Assembly: GCF_001689125.2 (NCBI RefSeq)
Contig: NZ_CP015405.2
Coordinates: forward strand, 1,951,001 to 2,015,000
Length of the DNA stretch: 64,000 nucleotides
Direction of reading: 5' to 3'
Source: Blautia pseudococcoides
Lineage (GTDB): Bacteria; Bacillota; Clostridia; Lachnospirales; Lachnospiraceae
Below the pieces are notes generated by a model. That model was not told the origin of the DNA. It made no database searches and saw only the letters and a list, made by a program, of their open reading frames with translations. Positions 52,851-60,715 of this stretch are shown piece after piece. How positions within the stretch are numbered: the first letter of the stretch is position 1; every line of letters starts with the position of its first letter. Position numbers and translations under genes: made by a program.

Positions 52851-53478
52851 TTATTCTTCGGGCAAGTCAATCTTGCCGACAAAGCTGTAATAAATATCAA
52901 TGCGCTGGCGGCGTACTTCGTTCTGGGGCGGCTTCCTCGTCAATGATGAAATTCTCGTCCTCGTCCATGAGGTAGCCGTACACGGGCTTGCTGGTAACAG
53001 GCTTTCCGCTTAGGCCTTTGGCTTTCTTGACCGCCTTGATTTTCTTGCTCGTATCTCTCACCATCCATTCGTTGAAAAGATTGCGCAGCGGGGTAAAATC
53101 GTTGTCCCCCTGTGCGCTGTCCACTCCGTCATTGATAGCGATAAAGCGGACGCCTTTCTGTGGGAAAAGCATTTCCGTGTACATTCCCACTTGGAGATAA
53201 TTTCGCCCTAACCGTGGCATATCCTTGCCTATGACTGTGCCGACTTTCCCGGCTTCAATGTCCGCAAGCATGGCTTGAAAGCCGGGTCTTTGGAAGTTCG
53301 CACCGCTATAACCGTCGTCCGTGTACCAGCAGAGATTGGTATAGCCGTTCTGCTTGGCGTAGGTTTCCAAAATGCGCTTTTGGTTGAATATAGAGTTGCC
53401 TTCCCCTTGCAGTTCCTCTTCGTGGGATAATCTCGGATAAAGGGCGGTAATCAGGGTTTGGGTTGTCTGTCTTAACAT
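52851..53478 (-). pseudogene. Large serine recombinase (TnpX/TndX type), internally deleted
   Basis: Start ATG 53478 after GGAGGAC. The N-terminal resolvase domain is preserved: ITALYPRLSHEEELQGEGNS with the catalytic serine region, YTDDGYSGANFQRPGF, GTVIGKDMPRLGRNYLQVG. After KPVYGYLMDEDENFIIDEEAAP the frame runs out, but a second frame reads NEVRRQRIDIYYSFVGKIDL and stops at 52851, which is the C-terminal tail. About 300 DNA-binding residues are missing, so it cannot recombine. Confidence 0.82.
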
Positions 53479-53677
53479 AATGTCCTCCATTTCCGACAGC
53501 CAGCCCCACTATTCCGTATTTAAATTGTACCATACAGCGGGGCGGCTTGTATAGCGGCAAAGTGTAAAAAGTGCTTCTTTACCGCCCATCAAATTGCTGA
53601 TTTTTCAAAATAAGAGTTATCGTAAAACTATAATGGTAGATTTATTCATGTTCATAAGGTAAAATAGAAATACAAAG

Positions 53678-53785
53678 AGGAAAAAGTGTTTTTCCTGTTA
53701 AAATATAGTTCATTAACATCTGCAACTGGCAGTTGCGGGATTGCATATCCAAATATATAGCGTTCTACGGTTGTTTTGGATATGC
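53678..53785 (+). promoter_or_regulatory. Structured leader with three hairpins upstream of a small membrane protein gene
   Basis: Three perfect inverted repeats follow one another: AGGAAAAA/TTTTTCCT at 53678-53696, GCAACT/AGTTGC at 53722-53736, and GCATATCCAAA/TTTGGATATGC at 53743-53785. None is followed by a T-tract, so anti-termination or translational control is possible rather than simple termination. A TATAAT at 53629-53634 could start the leader transcript. Nothing else was found in 53491-53677. Confidence 0.5.
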
Positions 53786-53856
53786 TTAACGCTATCGTTG
53801 TTGGTGCGGGTTTACTCCTAAAAGGCTCAAAGAAAAAGTAAACAGGAGGAACAAAC

Positions 53857-54078
53857 GTGAAAACTTTATCTTTTATTTTTGGCGCATTGGCAATCATGCT
53901 GTCCGACATTATGTGCGCTGTTGTGGCTTTCAACTACTGCGATATATTGTGGGGAGCTAAAACTGCTGGATATAGCGCACCTGCAAGTACAGCTTTCGTC
54001 TATGCAATTCCATATTTAATTGGGATTGTTATTTGCGTAGTATTGACCATCGTCTTTCGTAAAAAATCAAAAATCTAA
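53857..54078 (+). CDS. Small two-helix membrane protein in the element remnant
   Basis: The 73 aa protein has two membrane helices (TLSFIFGALAIMLSDIMCAVVAF and TAFVYAIPYLIGIVICVVLTIVF) and a basic C-terminus RKKSKI. Start is GTG 53857 after AGGAGG. A terminator follows directly. It is the only intact gene in the block and may be a transport or immunity protein; no family recognised. Confidence 0.72.
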   Translation: MKTLSFIFGALAIMLSDIMCAVVAFNYCDILWGAKTAGYSAPASTAFVYAIPYLIGIVICVVLTIVFRKKSKI

Positions 54079-54088
54079 GACTGAAAAG

Positions 54089-54118
54089 GCGGTCATGCTT
54101 CCGGGCATGACCGCTTTT
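54089..54118 (+). terminator. Terminator after the small membrane protein gene
   Basis: GCGGTCATGC (54089-54098, with one adjacent mismatch) pairs with GCATGACCGC (54105-54114) and is followed by TTTT. Confidence 0.88.
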
Positions 54119-54126
54119 CCATGCCC

Positions 54127-54345
54127 TCACACCGTATAAGACGATTTTTGCGTAGCAGCCTCCGCTTCCAGCACCTTCGCCATTTTGTCGGCTGCGGTTT
54201 CCTTTGCGCCCTGCTTGAAAAAGCCGGACACAACAAGGACGGTGTTTCCCATGCGGATTTCCGTCACGCAGTCCGGGTGGCGGCAAGGTCATTAAGGATA
54301 AGGGCAAAGTTCGTCATTTTTACGGAGATTTCTTTCTCCATGAGG
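54127..54345 (-). pseudogene. TnpW-like small element protein relic
   Basis: On the minus strand one frame reads EKEISVKMTNFALILNDLAA and another, after a shift near 54285, TEIRMGNTVLVVSGFFKQGA, ETAADKMAKVLEAEAA, ending at TGA 54127. The VxxxF...A-x-ET pattern resembles TnpW of TnpX-type elements, a tentative assignment. Confidence 0.5.
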
Positions 54346-54396
54346 GCGTTTGCAATGCAACCGGCAAGCTTCTATGTGCCGCTGTAATGGGCGGCG

Positions 54397-55055
54397 GTTA
54401 TTCAGTTGTAACGGGCGGGGATACTCGGCTAAAGCGAAACTTAAATAATGCTTTCAGCAGCGTTTCCGTGATGAAGTCCTCGCTTCCTTGTCGGCTTGAC
54501 CCTTGATACGGGAAGCATGGCGTATTCGCTGCCCATAATACTGCAATACGGTGTTGACCGCTTCCGGCTCGCCGCTGGTAGCCTGTACGATTGTGTCATA
54601 GGGGAGAAGCCTGCTATTCCTCATTCGTCCCTCCATTTCCTCGTAAAGCTGCTGTATGGCTTTTCGGATATGGTAGCCCGCTGCGCTGCGGCTGCGTCCG
54701 TACCGTCTGCCGATTTCATGCTGCGGCATACGCTTGAAAAAGGACAGGTAGAGCATTTCCTGCTTCTGCGCTGGCAGACGGGAGAGGGCTTGTACCAGTA
54801 GACCGTTGTTTAAGATAACGGCATCGCCGCAAAGGTGGAGTATGTATTCCTCGTCCGGCTCTGGGGCTTTGAAATATTCATCTGTCGTGCCTAAAGGGTA
54901 GTGCTTTTATCTGTAATGTAGTCAAGGGATATTTCTCTTTTGTGCTTCCTGCTCCATGTCCTTAACGCTGTGTAGCTGGCGTTGCGAATAACGATTTTAC
55001 AAAAAGCGTGGAATGTGTACTCGATATGCTCTTTGTATTCTTCTGTGCAAGTCAT
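54397..55055 (-). pseudogene. Element sigma-like gene fused to a small HTH gene, frameshifted
   Basis: Start ATG 55055 after AAGGGGGAA reads MTCTEEYKEHIEYTFHAFC, a sigma-70-like element regulator, and stops at 54891 by a one-base deletion. The next frame continues YILHLCGDAVILNNGLLVQA, RMPQHEIGRRYGRSRSAAG, EGRMRN, then runs without a stop into RLLPYDTIVQATSGEPEAV, the start of the neighbouring helix-turn-helix gene of Tn916-type elements, which itself shifts frame near 54500 and ends ITETLLKALFKF. Both gene ends are lost, so neither works. Confidence 0.7.
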
Positions 55056-55205
55056 AGAAAATTCCCCCTTTCCTCCACAAATGGCTGTGCTGGTTGATAG
55101 TTGCTTTTTTATGATGACAAAGGGCGGCAGCACTTTTTGCTGTCGCCCCTTGATTACCCAACAGCGAAAACAAGCGGGGCTGTCAACGGCGGCTCTGTAA
55201 GAGCC

Positions 55206-55473
55206 GAATCAGCTTCTGGGCAAACTGGGCATGCGCGCAAAGGAGTTAAACCAGGTAATATTCCGGCAGCTTGTCATTTACTATATCTGTCCCTTTGCAG
55301 GAGCCGTTCTGCTAAGCGGAGGCATTGTTGGCTTTATCAGTCATAACTTCGTAAAATACTCCGGTATTCAGGCGCCCTCCTGGTCTTATTTCGGGCTTGC
55401 ACTGCTGCTGTTTGGAGGCGTGTATCTGATTTACTTTATTGCTACTTATCATGTCGGCGCAAAAGACGCCTGA
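55206..55473 (+). pseudogene. C-terminal fragment of a BceB-type ABC permease
   Basis: The frame reads LLGKLGMRAKELNQVIFRQL, then LLSGGIVGFISHN and a final helix YFGLALLLFGGVYLIYFIAT, ending HVGAKDA. This is the last ~85 residues of a bacitracin-export-type (FtsX) permease, in line with the BceR/BceS relics upstream. No start or ribosome-binding site belongs to it. Confidence 0.78.
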
Positions 55474-55573
55474 ATTGGAGTAAAGAACAGAACCCACACT
55501 CCGCAAATTTCTATGCGTATGAATGCTATTTGGGGGAAGGCTGTTTTATCAGACTTCCCTCAAAACTTTTTCT

Positions 55574-56467
55574 TTATGTTATATTGATCCTATGCTTTTC
55601 TGTTCTGTTCTGAAAATAATACCGGTAGGCTTTGCCCGTGAATTCGGAGGCTCCCTTACCGTACATCTTATCCAGACTTTCTATCAGGGCTTTTTCATGC
55701 AGATAACTGTCCACCATGTTTTCCCAGAAATTATTTCCCATCTCCATTCCTTCGTACAGTTTTTCCGTAATTTCCACACATTCCCTTATAATCTCCTGTA
55801 CTTCCTCACATCCAGGGTCTCTCGTCAGATCAGACATCAAAGCCTGGGTCAGTTCTTTGTTTCGCTCCAGTCCCCCGCCTTCTCTGAGTTTCTTTCCTTT
55901 TTCCATCAAATCAGGCATTTTTTCCAGGTTGTTTTTCATGGCCTCTATAAATTCTTCCATGCTCCCATAGTTTTTCATTGCCGAGTCAGCAAGTATGGAT
56001 TCTTTTCCTTTCCATTTACTCACCCACTCATCAAAGGCCTCTACACTGCCAAAACTTTTTATGACAGAATCTTCATGCTCTTTCCTGAATGCGGACAACA
56101 TGTTAAAATATTCTTCTGTATCAAATTCTTTAAAACTCATACACGTTTCCCCCTGCTCTAATTTCCCCAGCAGACAAATCATTTTGTCCAGCCGTTTTCG
56201 TTTCGTTTCCAATAGTCGTTTCTGCTGCTTATACGCTGCTATCTTGTCATAGCAGGGATTTTCTATTATCCCTTTGATCTCTTTTAAGGAAAAATCCAGC
56301 TCTTTGAAAAAAAGTATTTGCTGTAATGTCTCCAGCGCATCCTCATCATATAACCGATAGCCGGAATCCGTCAGCTTCGTTGGCGCCAGAAGCCCTATCT
56401 CGTCATAATACTGTAAGGTCCTGACACTGATTCCTGTAAGCTCAGAAACCTGTTTTACTGTCTTAAT
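55574..56467 (-). CDS. MerR-family regulator (TipAL-like) apparently starting at ATT
   Basis: The 297-codon frame has an N-terminal MerR helix-turn-helix: KTVKQVSELTGISVRTLQYY, DEIGLLAPTKLTDSGYRLYD, then a coiled coil and a TipAS-like antibiotic-recognition domain (DTEEYFNMLSAFRKEH). No ATG, GTG or TTG exists in frame before the conserved MKTVKQV-type opening; the codon there is ATT at 56467-56465, eight bases after GGGAG. Either a rare ATT start (as in infC) or a single-base loss of ATG. The next in-frame TTG (56212) would remove the HTH. It is otherwise complete. Confidence 0.78.
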   Translation of the reverse strand: MKTVKQVSELTGISVRTLQYYDEIGLLAPTKLTDSGYRLYDEDALETLQQILFFKELDFSLKEIKGIIENPCYDKIAAYKQQKRLLETKRKRLDKMICLLGKLEQGETCMSFKEFDTEEYFNMLSAFRKEHEDSVIKSFGSVEAFDEWVSKWKGKESILADSAMKNYGSMEEFIEAMKNNLEKMPDLMEKGKKLREGGGLERNKELTQALMSDLTRDPGCEEVQEIIRECVEITEKLYEGMEMGNNFWENMVDSYLHEKALIESLDKMYGKGASEFTGKAYRYYFQNRTEKHRINIT

Positions 56468-56569
56468 ACGGTTCCACTCCCTTCTGTTTGTATGTTTTGC
56501 TGTTCTGTATCAAATTTTTTTGATGATTTTATCATACACTATCACGGAGCGTGAGAGTCAATGGTTAAT

Positions 56570-57277
56570 TTAAGGAATTAGATGTCCCTTTCTGTGCCCA
56601 TGCTCCCCATTCTCCTTTCCCGCAGCATCATATGACCGGACTCTCTGTCGATTCTCCTGCTGACCTCCCGGCTGATTCTCCTGAACGGTATCCCCATGTT
56701 TTCTGCCGTATTGCCCGCTGTGATTATCCCGGTGGCCTTCTGTCTCTTCCTCATGTTCCTGACCGTGATGTTCGCGGTATTGCCGGCCATAGGAATGACA
56801 CGTCTCATCAGCACTCTGCTGCATATCCGCTTCCTGTTTGTCATCACGACAGGAAACCTTTACCTTTGCCCTTCCTCCCTGGCACTCCTGATAGGAATCT
56901 GTTCCCATGATAGCCTGCAGGGCTTCCCGGTAATGCATTCCTGTAACATCCACCTGAGAGACAATATTTTCTCCGTCGGCATTCAGCCCTTCTGCTGAGA
57001 TCACGGTATCCTTCCCGTTTACGGAAAGCCCAATCTCAACCGGACCTTCCATAGTGATATAAGCTGCCTCAGCTTTTATCTCATAAGCCTTCATACTCCC
57101 CGCAAACACCAGGACCAGCAGCAAAGCTCCGGCCAGCGTTCTGTAAAACACTGGTCTTTGATAAAAGCGGCGTTTAGAACAGTGCTCCAGTTGGGCGGTC
57201 AGATTTTCTTTGGTTTTTTCCTTCATCTGTTTATCCGCTTTTACAGAATCGAATGCATCTCTGATTTTCCTGCTCAT
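56570..57277 (-). CDS. Anti-sigma-factor-like membrane protein (RsgI-type)
   Basis: The 235 aa protein has a cytoplasmic N-terminus (SRKIRDAFDSVKADKQM), one membrane helix (LAGALLLVLVFAGSMKAYEI) and an RsgI-like extracellular domain (AYITMEGPVEIGLSVNGKD to GMHYREALQAIM). The last ~90 residues are a low-complexity His/Gln/Glu/Arg-rich tail (HSYGRQYREHHGQEHEEET). The ATG overlaps the sigma gene stop (ATGA), so they are coupled. It likely binds the ECF sigma and releases it on an external signal. Confidence 0.82.
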   Translation of the reverse strand: MSRKIRDAFDSVKADKQMKEKTKENLTAQLEHCSKRRFYQRPVFYRTLAGALLLVLVFAGSMKAYEIKAEAAYITMEGPVEIGLSVNGKDTVISAEGLNADGENIVSQVDVTGMHYREALQAIMGTDSYQECQGGRAKVKVSCRDDKQEADMQQSADETCHSYGRQYREHHGQEHEEETEGHRDNHSGQYGRKHGDTVQENQPGGQQENRQRVRSYDAAGKENGEHGHRKGHLIP

Positions 57278-57750
57278 TCCACGTCACCTCCCACCATTTC
57301 TTTCAGCATCTGTCTGGCGCGGTTCATCCAGGTATAAATTGTGTTCTCTTTTTTATGGAGGATACCCGCTATTTCCACTGCCGTGTAGCCCTCATAATAA
57401 AAAAGATAGATGACCGATTTGTATTTGTCCGGCAGTTTTAGGACCGCCTCTCGGATGTAAGATAAATCCTCTTCCTCCTCTATGGGTATTTCCTGTATTT
57501 CCTCCAAAGAAGCATGCCTTCTGAAAATGTTCTTCAAAAAATCTTTACATTCATTAATGGTAACCCGGATGATCCAGGCCTTTTCATGCTCTTTTGAATC
57601 AAATTCCGGATTGGCACGCATTAGTTTTAAAAATACATTCTGCATAATGTCCTGGGTATCATCATAATTTTTTCCATAAGAATAGCAGATACGGGTTATG
57701 GTATCTGCGTATTCTTCCACTATTAGATTGATGTCCCATTTTGTCATCAT
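57274..57750 (-). CDS. ECF-type RNA polymerase sigma factor
   Basis: The 158 aa protein has sigma region 2 (EEYADTITRICYSYGKNYDD, IMQNVFLKLMR) and region 4 (LPDKYKSVIYLFYYEGYTAVEIAGILHKKENTIYTWMNRARQML). It redirects RNA polymerase to stress promoters. It lies 44 bases after the Cys/His-repeat secreted protein gene and overlaps the anti-sigma gene by four bases. Confidence 0.92.
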   Translation of the reverse strand: MMTKWDINLIVEEYADTITRICYSYGKNYDDTQDIMQNVFLKLMRANPEFDSKEHEKAWIIRVTINECKDFLKNIFRRHASLEEIQEIPIEEEEDLSYIREAVLKLPDKYKSVIYLFYYEGYTAVEIAGILHKKENTIYTWMNRARQMLKEMVGGDVE

Positions 57751-57793
57751 GTGAATAAAATCCTTTCGGCTTTATATGATCAAGCAATCCACA

Positions 57794-58345
57794 TTATTTT
57801 CCGTGGTGGCTTCCACGGTTTCCGCCATGACGCGCACCATGGCCTCCTGCTGTACCGGAAGCGGAGCCGCTGTACTGGGAATTCACACATTCTTCCCGGT
57901 TCTGACAGCCTTCTGTATCCATATGGGCCTCCCGATTTTCGCAGTTGGTACCATTCACGCAATTTTCATGATTCCAGTGATTCGTTCCGTATATAACTTG
58001 TGTTTTATTCTGACCGGACGCGTCATTTACACTGTCTGCATCACTTTGGCTGTCAGCTTCCTTTACAGCATCTACTATTGAGAGGTCTCCCGTATTATCT
58101 ATTCCGTTTCCCTGGCTTTGTCCGGTTAAACTGTTTACACAATTTTCCTGATTCCGACAGTTATATCCGGATACACAGTCTTCCCGATTCTGACAATCCG
58201 CTCCATGCTGGCTGCACACAGTATCCCTGCACCGCAGCCGGCTGTTGTCATCCTTCCCGCCGGCCATAACAATTGTACTCATAGTCCCCGCCAAGATCAC
58301 ACCTGCTGCAGTTACCCCTAGAACTCTTCTCTTATTAAATTTCAT
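57794..58345 (-). CDS. Secreted Cys/His-rich repeat protein of the ECF sigma operon
   Basis: The 183 aa protein has a signal peptide (RRVLGVTAAGVILAGTMSTIVMA). The mature part carries at least four to five copies of a C-x-N-[RQ]-E-x-C-V-[NS] unit (CQNREDCVSG, CRNQENCVNS, CENREA, CQNREECVNS) and a His/Gly-rich tail (GGHGARHGGNRGSHHGK). Cys and His density suggests metal binding or a thiol sensor. ATG 58345 follows GGAGG. I recognise no family. It is the first gene of the sigma operon. Confidence 0.72.
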   Translation of the reverse strand: MKFNKRRVLGVTAAGVILAGTMSTIVMAGGKDDNSRLRCRDTVCSQHGADCQNREDCVSGYNCRNQENCVNSLTGQSQGNGIDNTGDLSIVDAVKEADSQSDADSVNDASGQNKTQVIYGTNHWNHENCVNGTNCENREAHMDTEGCQNREECVNSQYSGSASGTAGGHGARHGGNRGSHHGK

Positions 58346-58492
58346 ATTCATTCCTCCGATTCTTTATCATACCTTTTATTCTCTCCGATTACTTTTCCCG
58401 CCACGCCAGCCGAAAAATCCGTCAGTGGAAAAATCCTCGTTATATTAATAAAACGATTGAAATGGAGAAATCCTTTCAAAAATTTAAAAAAA

Positions 58493-58837
58493 TTAAAAAA
58501 ACTTTCCCTTAAAAAAATTTTCATTCTCAAGTTTCTTAGCCGTCATCCGAAACAAAACGCAGCCATCCGGACATACAATATCCTTGCAGTATTTACTGCT
58601 GCCGCCAATGTTTTCTAAATCCCCGCCGCTCCTGACAGCCTCCATGACCGGAAACAACATCATCATGACCTTAGAGCAAATCCCCTGTCCATCTGCATTT
58701 ACAGGACAACCGTAAGTACAGGTATACTTATCCCCGATCTCCTCACCGTTTCGGCAATATCGTTCTGTATGGTCACCGCGAAGGAACCCTATTACCTCAA
58801 TTTCCCATTCATATTCCTCATTATACCATTTTTTCAT
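58493..58837 (-). CDS. TIGR04076-like small cysteine protein
   Basis: The 114 aa protein has the pattern YGCPVNADGQGICSKVMMMLFPVMEAVRSGGDL, then a CKDIVCPDGC motif, which resembles TIGR04076 proteins (a small Cys-rich family of unknown function). It lies upstream of the secreted repeat protein on the same strand with a 147-base gap. Whether it is part of the ECF regulon is unknown. Confidence 0.65.
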   Translation of the reverse strand: MKKWYNEEYEWEIEVIGFLRGDHTERYCRNGEEIGDKYTCTYGCPVNADGQGICSKVMMMLFPVMEAVRSGGDLENIGGSSKYCKDIVCPDGCVLFRMTAKKLENENFFKGKFF

Positions 58838-59040
58838 GCTTAGCCTCCAACTTTTTATTTCCCCAACACTTTAATATGACAATATGGGGACAATCCCTAT
58901 TATAAAGGAACAAGTAAATTACTGCTTGATTTTACTTGTCATTATTTTTTATACCACAATCCTTGCTATATGATATAATGTAGCATTATAAGACAAACAC
59001 AAACACGCAGGCAGAGTGACATCCATGAGGTGGCAAGCGC

Positions 59041-60006
59041 ATGTACCAGTGGCAAAAACAAATTCAAAGAATCGTTGATGAAATTGACAACTGTATCAAA
59101 AATTATGATAATGAAGCCTTAACACTTCATAATCTCTCCCATAAGCTGGGATATTCCGAATTCTACACAACCAGGAAATTTAAAGAAATATCGGGAATGC
59201 CGTTTAGGGATTATCTGCGGCTTAGAAGATTAACCTTTGCTCTGAAAGAGGTGCGGGACAGTACAAAAAGTCTTTTGGATATTGCCTTTGATCATGGCTT
59301 TTCCTCACATGAAGCCTTTACCAGGGCTTTCAAAGGAACATACGGCATCACGCCCAGTGACTATAGGAAAAATCCGAAACCTCTTGTTCTCCGTACAAAG
59401 ATAAATGCATTTGACCGCTACTTTTTCGGATTAGGAGAGATTGGTATGATAAAATCAACAGACGGCGTTAAAATTTATTACATAACCATTCCCCGGCACA
59501 AATTTTTGTACATTAGAAACCGTGAAAGTAATGGGTATTGGGATTTCTGGCAAAAGCAAAGTCTTATTCCAGGGCAGGATCATGACACAATCTGCGGATT
59601 GCTGGATAGTATCAAGGGCAAACTGGATGATGATGGCGGGAGCGAACCCAACTGCAAAAGCGGTCAGATCATGGCGTACATGAACGATCCGGACGGCAGG
59701 CTCTGCGACTGGGGTTTTCTACGTTCCGAATGTTGGGGGGTACGGCTTCCTTTTGATTTTGAAGGGGAAGTGCCGCCGCAAATGTACGTGGCTGATGTTC
59801 CCGAAGCCGAATATATTGTTTTTGAACATGGACCATTTGATTATGAACAGGAAAACCGCAGTGTAGAGGATAAAATCGAACATGCAATGGCATCTTTTGA
59901 TTTTTCTCAGACGGATCACTGCATGGATACCTCGCCCGGCAGAATCATGTACTTTTATTATGATCCGGCACAATGTTTCAAGTACATCAGACCCGTACGA
60001 AAATAA
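59041..60006 (+). CDS. AraC-family regulator with GyrI-like effector domain
   Basis: The 321 aa protein has an AraC DNA-binding domain at residues 1-110 (LHNLSHKLGYSEFYTTRKFKEISGMPF, DIAFDHGFSSHEAFTRAFKG) and a C-terminal GyrI-like domain (YITIPRHKFLYIRNR to EYIVFEHGPFDYE). GAGGTGG precedes the ATG. A TATAAT at 58973-58978 is a likely -10. Its architecture repeats that of the gene at 40407, and a free-standing GyrI-like protein is encoded convergently downstream. Confidence 0.88.
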   Translation: MYQWQKQIQRIVDEIDNCIKNYDNEALTLHNLSHKLGYSEFYTTRKFKEISGMPFRDYLRLRRLTFALKEVRDSTKSLLDIAFDHGFSSHEAFTRAFKGTYGITPSDYRKNPKPLVLRTKINAFDRYFFGLGEIGMIKSTDGVKIYYITIPRHKFLYIRNRESNGYWDFWQKQSLIPGQDHDTICGLLDSIKGKLDDDGGSEPNCKSGQIMAYMNDPDGRLCDWGFLRSECWGVRLPFDFEGEVPPQMYVADVPEAEYIVFEHGPFDYEQENRSVEDKIEHAMASFDFSQTDHCMDTSPGRIMYFYYDPAQCFKYIRPVRK

Positions 60007-60056
60007 AGAATAGGGAGCGGGACACCTCTGCCCCTGCTCCCTGCTCCGTCTCCAAT

Positions 60057-60566
60057 TTATTTCACATAAAAGCACATATCAAGTATTACATTGCCTTCTT
60101 CGTCAGGCGTAGTAAAACGTGGGCAGCTATATCGCTCAAAGCACCACTTTACTCCATTCTTATCTGCTTTCCACGCAAAACCTTCCTCTTCAAGCCGGCT
60201 CATACAACAATGGGTATAGATATCCGGCTCCTTGCCGTATACCCAGCATACAGCAATATCACCCGCATCTAATACAACACTGTCATATCCATCCGGTACT
60301 GAGGCATCCAGCGGCATGAACACACCGATCCAATACTGAAACGGCTCTCCCTCTTTGCAGCGGCATAAGCCTATGCAGGCATCGCAATCCTCAAATGGCT
60401 CCTCCCCCGCATCGGACAGTTGAAGCGGTGCAAACAGGCCGTTTTGAAACCATTCACCCCACTTGTTTGCAAATACACCGTTTTCTTTATCCTCTTCCCT
60501 GTAGCATCTGCCCACCAGCTTCACTGCCGGAATTGTTTGACGGTATACACGTTTAATTTCAGCCAT
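60057..60566 (-). CDS. Free-standing GyrI-like effector-binding domain protein
   Basis: The 169 aa protein reads IKRVYRQTIPAVKLVGRCYR, then GYDSVVLDAGDIAVCWVYG and ends RFTTPDEEGNVILDMCFYVK, the fold of the GyrI-like/AraC effector-binding domain without a DNA-binding part. Such proteins bind or hydrolyse small drug-like molecules. It ends 50 bases from the convergent AraC gene. Confidence 0.78.
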   Translation of the reverse strand: MAEIKRVYRQTIPAVKLVGRCYREEDKENGVFANKWGEWFQNGLFAPLQLSDAGEEPFEDCDACIGLCRCKEGEPFQYWIGVFMPLDASVPDGYDSVVLDAGDIAVCWVYGKEPDIYTHCCMSRLEEEGFAWKADKNGVKWCFERYSCPRFTTPDEEGNVILDMCFYVK

Positions 60567-60715
60567 AAGTAATCTCCATTCTTTTCGATTTTTATCCCAT
60601 TACATAAAATGGCCTGTTTATTTTGATGCTTTATTATACCATGTTTCCCTATGCGTTTCCACCTTATTTCCGGCACTCCACATGGACTTTCGTAAATAGA
60701 TCATCTACGGAAGCT

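Larger units (their letters stand above)
52771..55205. mobile_element. Decayed conjugative-element remnant inside the Bce-type locus
   Basis: The block between the truncated kinase and the BceB fragment contains a serine-recombinase scar, a small membrane protein gene, a TnpW-like fragment and sigma-like element genes, all decayed except the small protein. Because the flanks are different host genes (kinase and permease), insertion was accompanied or followed by loss of roughly the rest of the kinase, the ATPase gene and most of the permease gene. Ends are approximate. Confidence 0.65.

Noticed and set aside
57892..58200. Short direct DNA repeats resembling a CRISPR array
   Set aside because: They are coding repeats of the Cys-containing units in the secreted protein, irregularly spaced and of variable sequence, without a palindromic repeat or cas genes.
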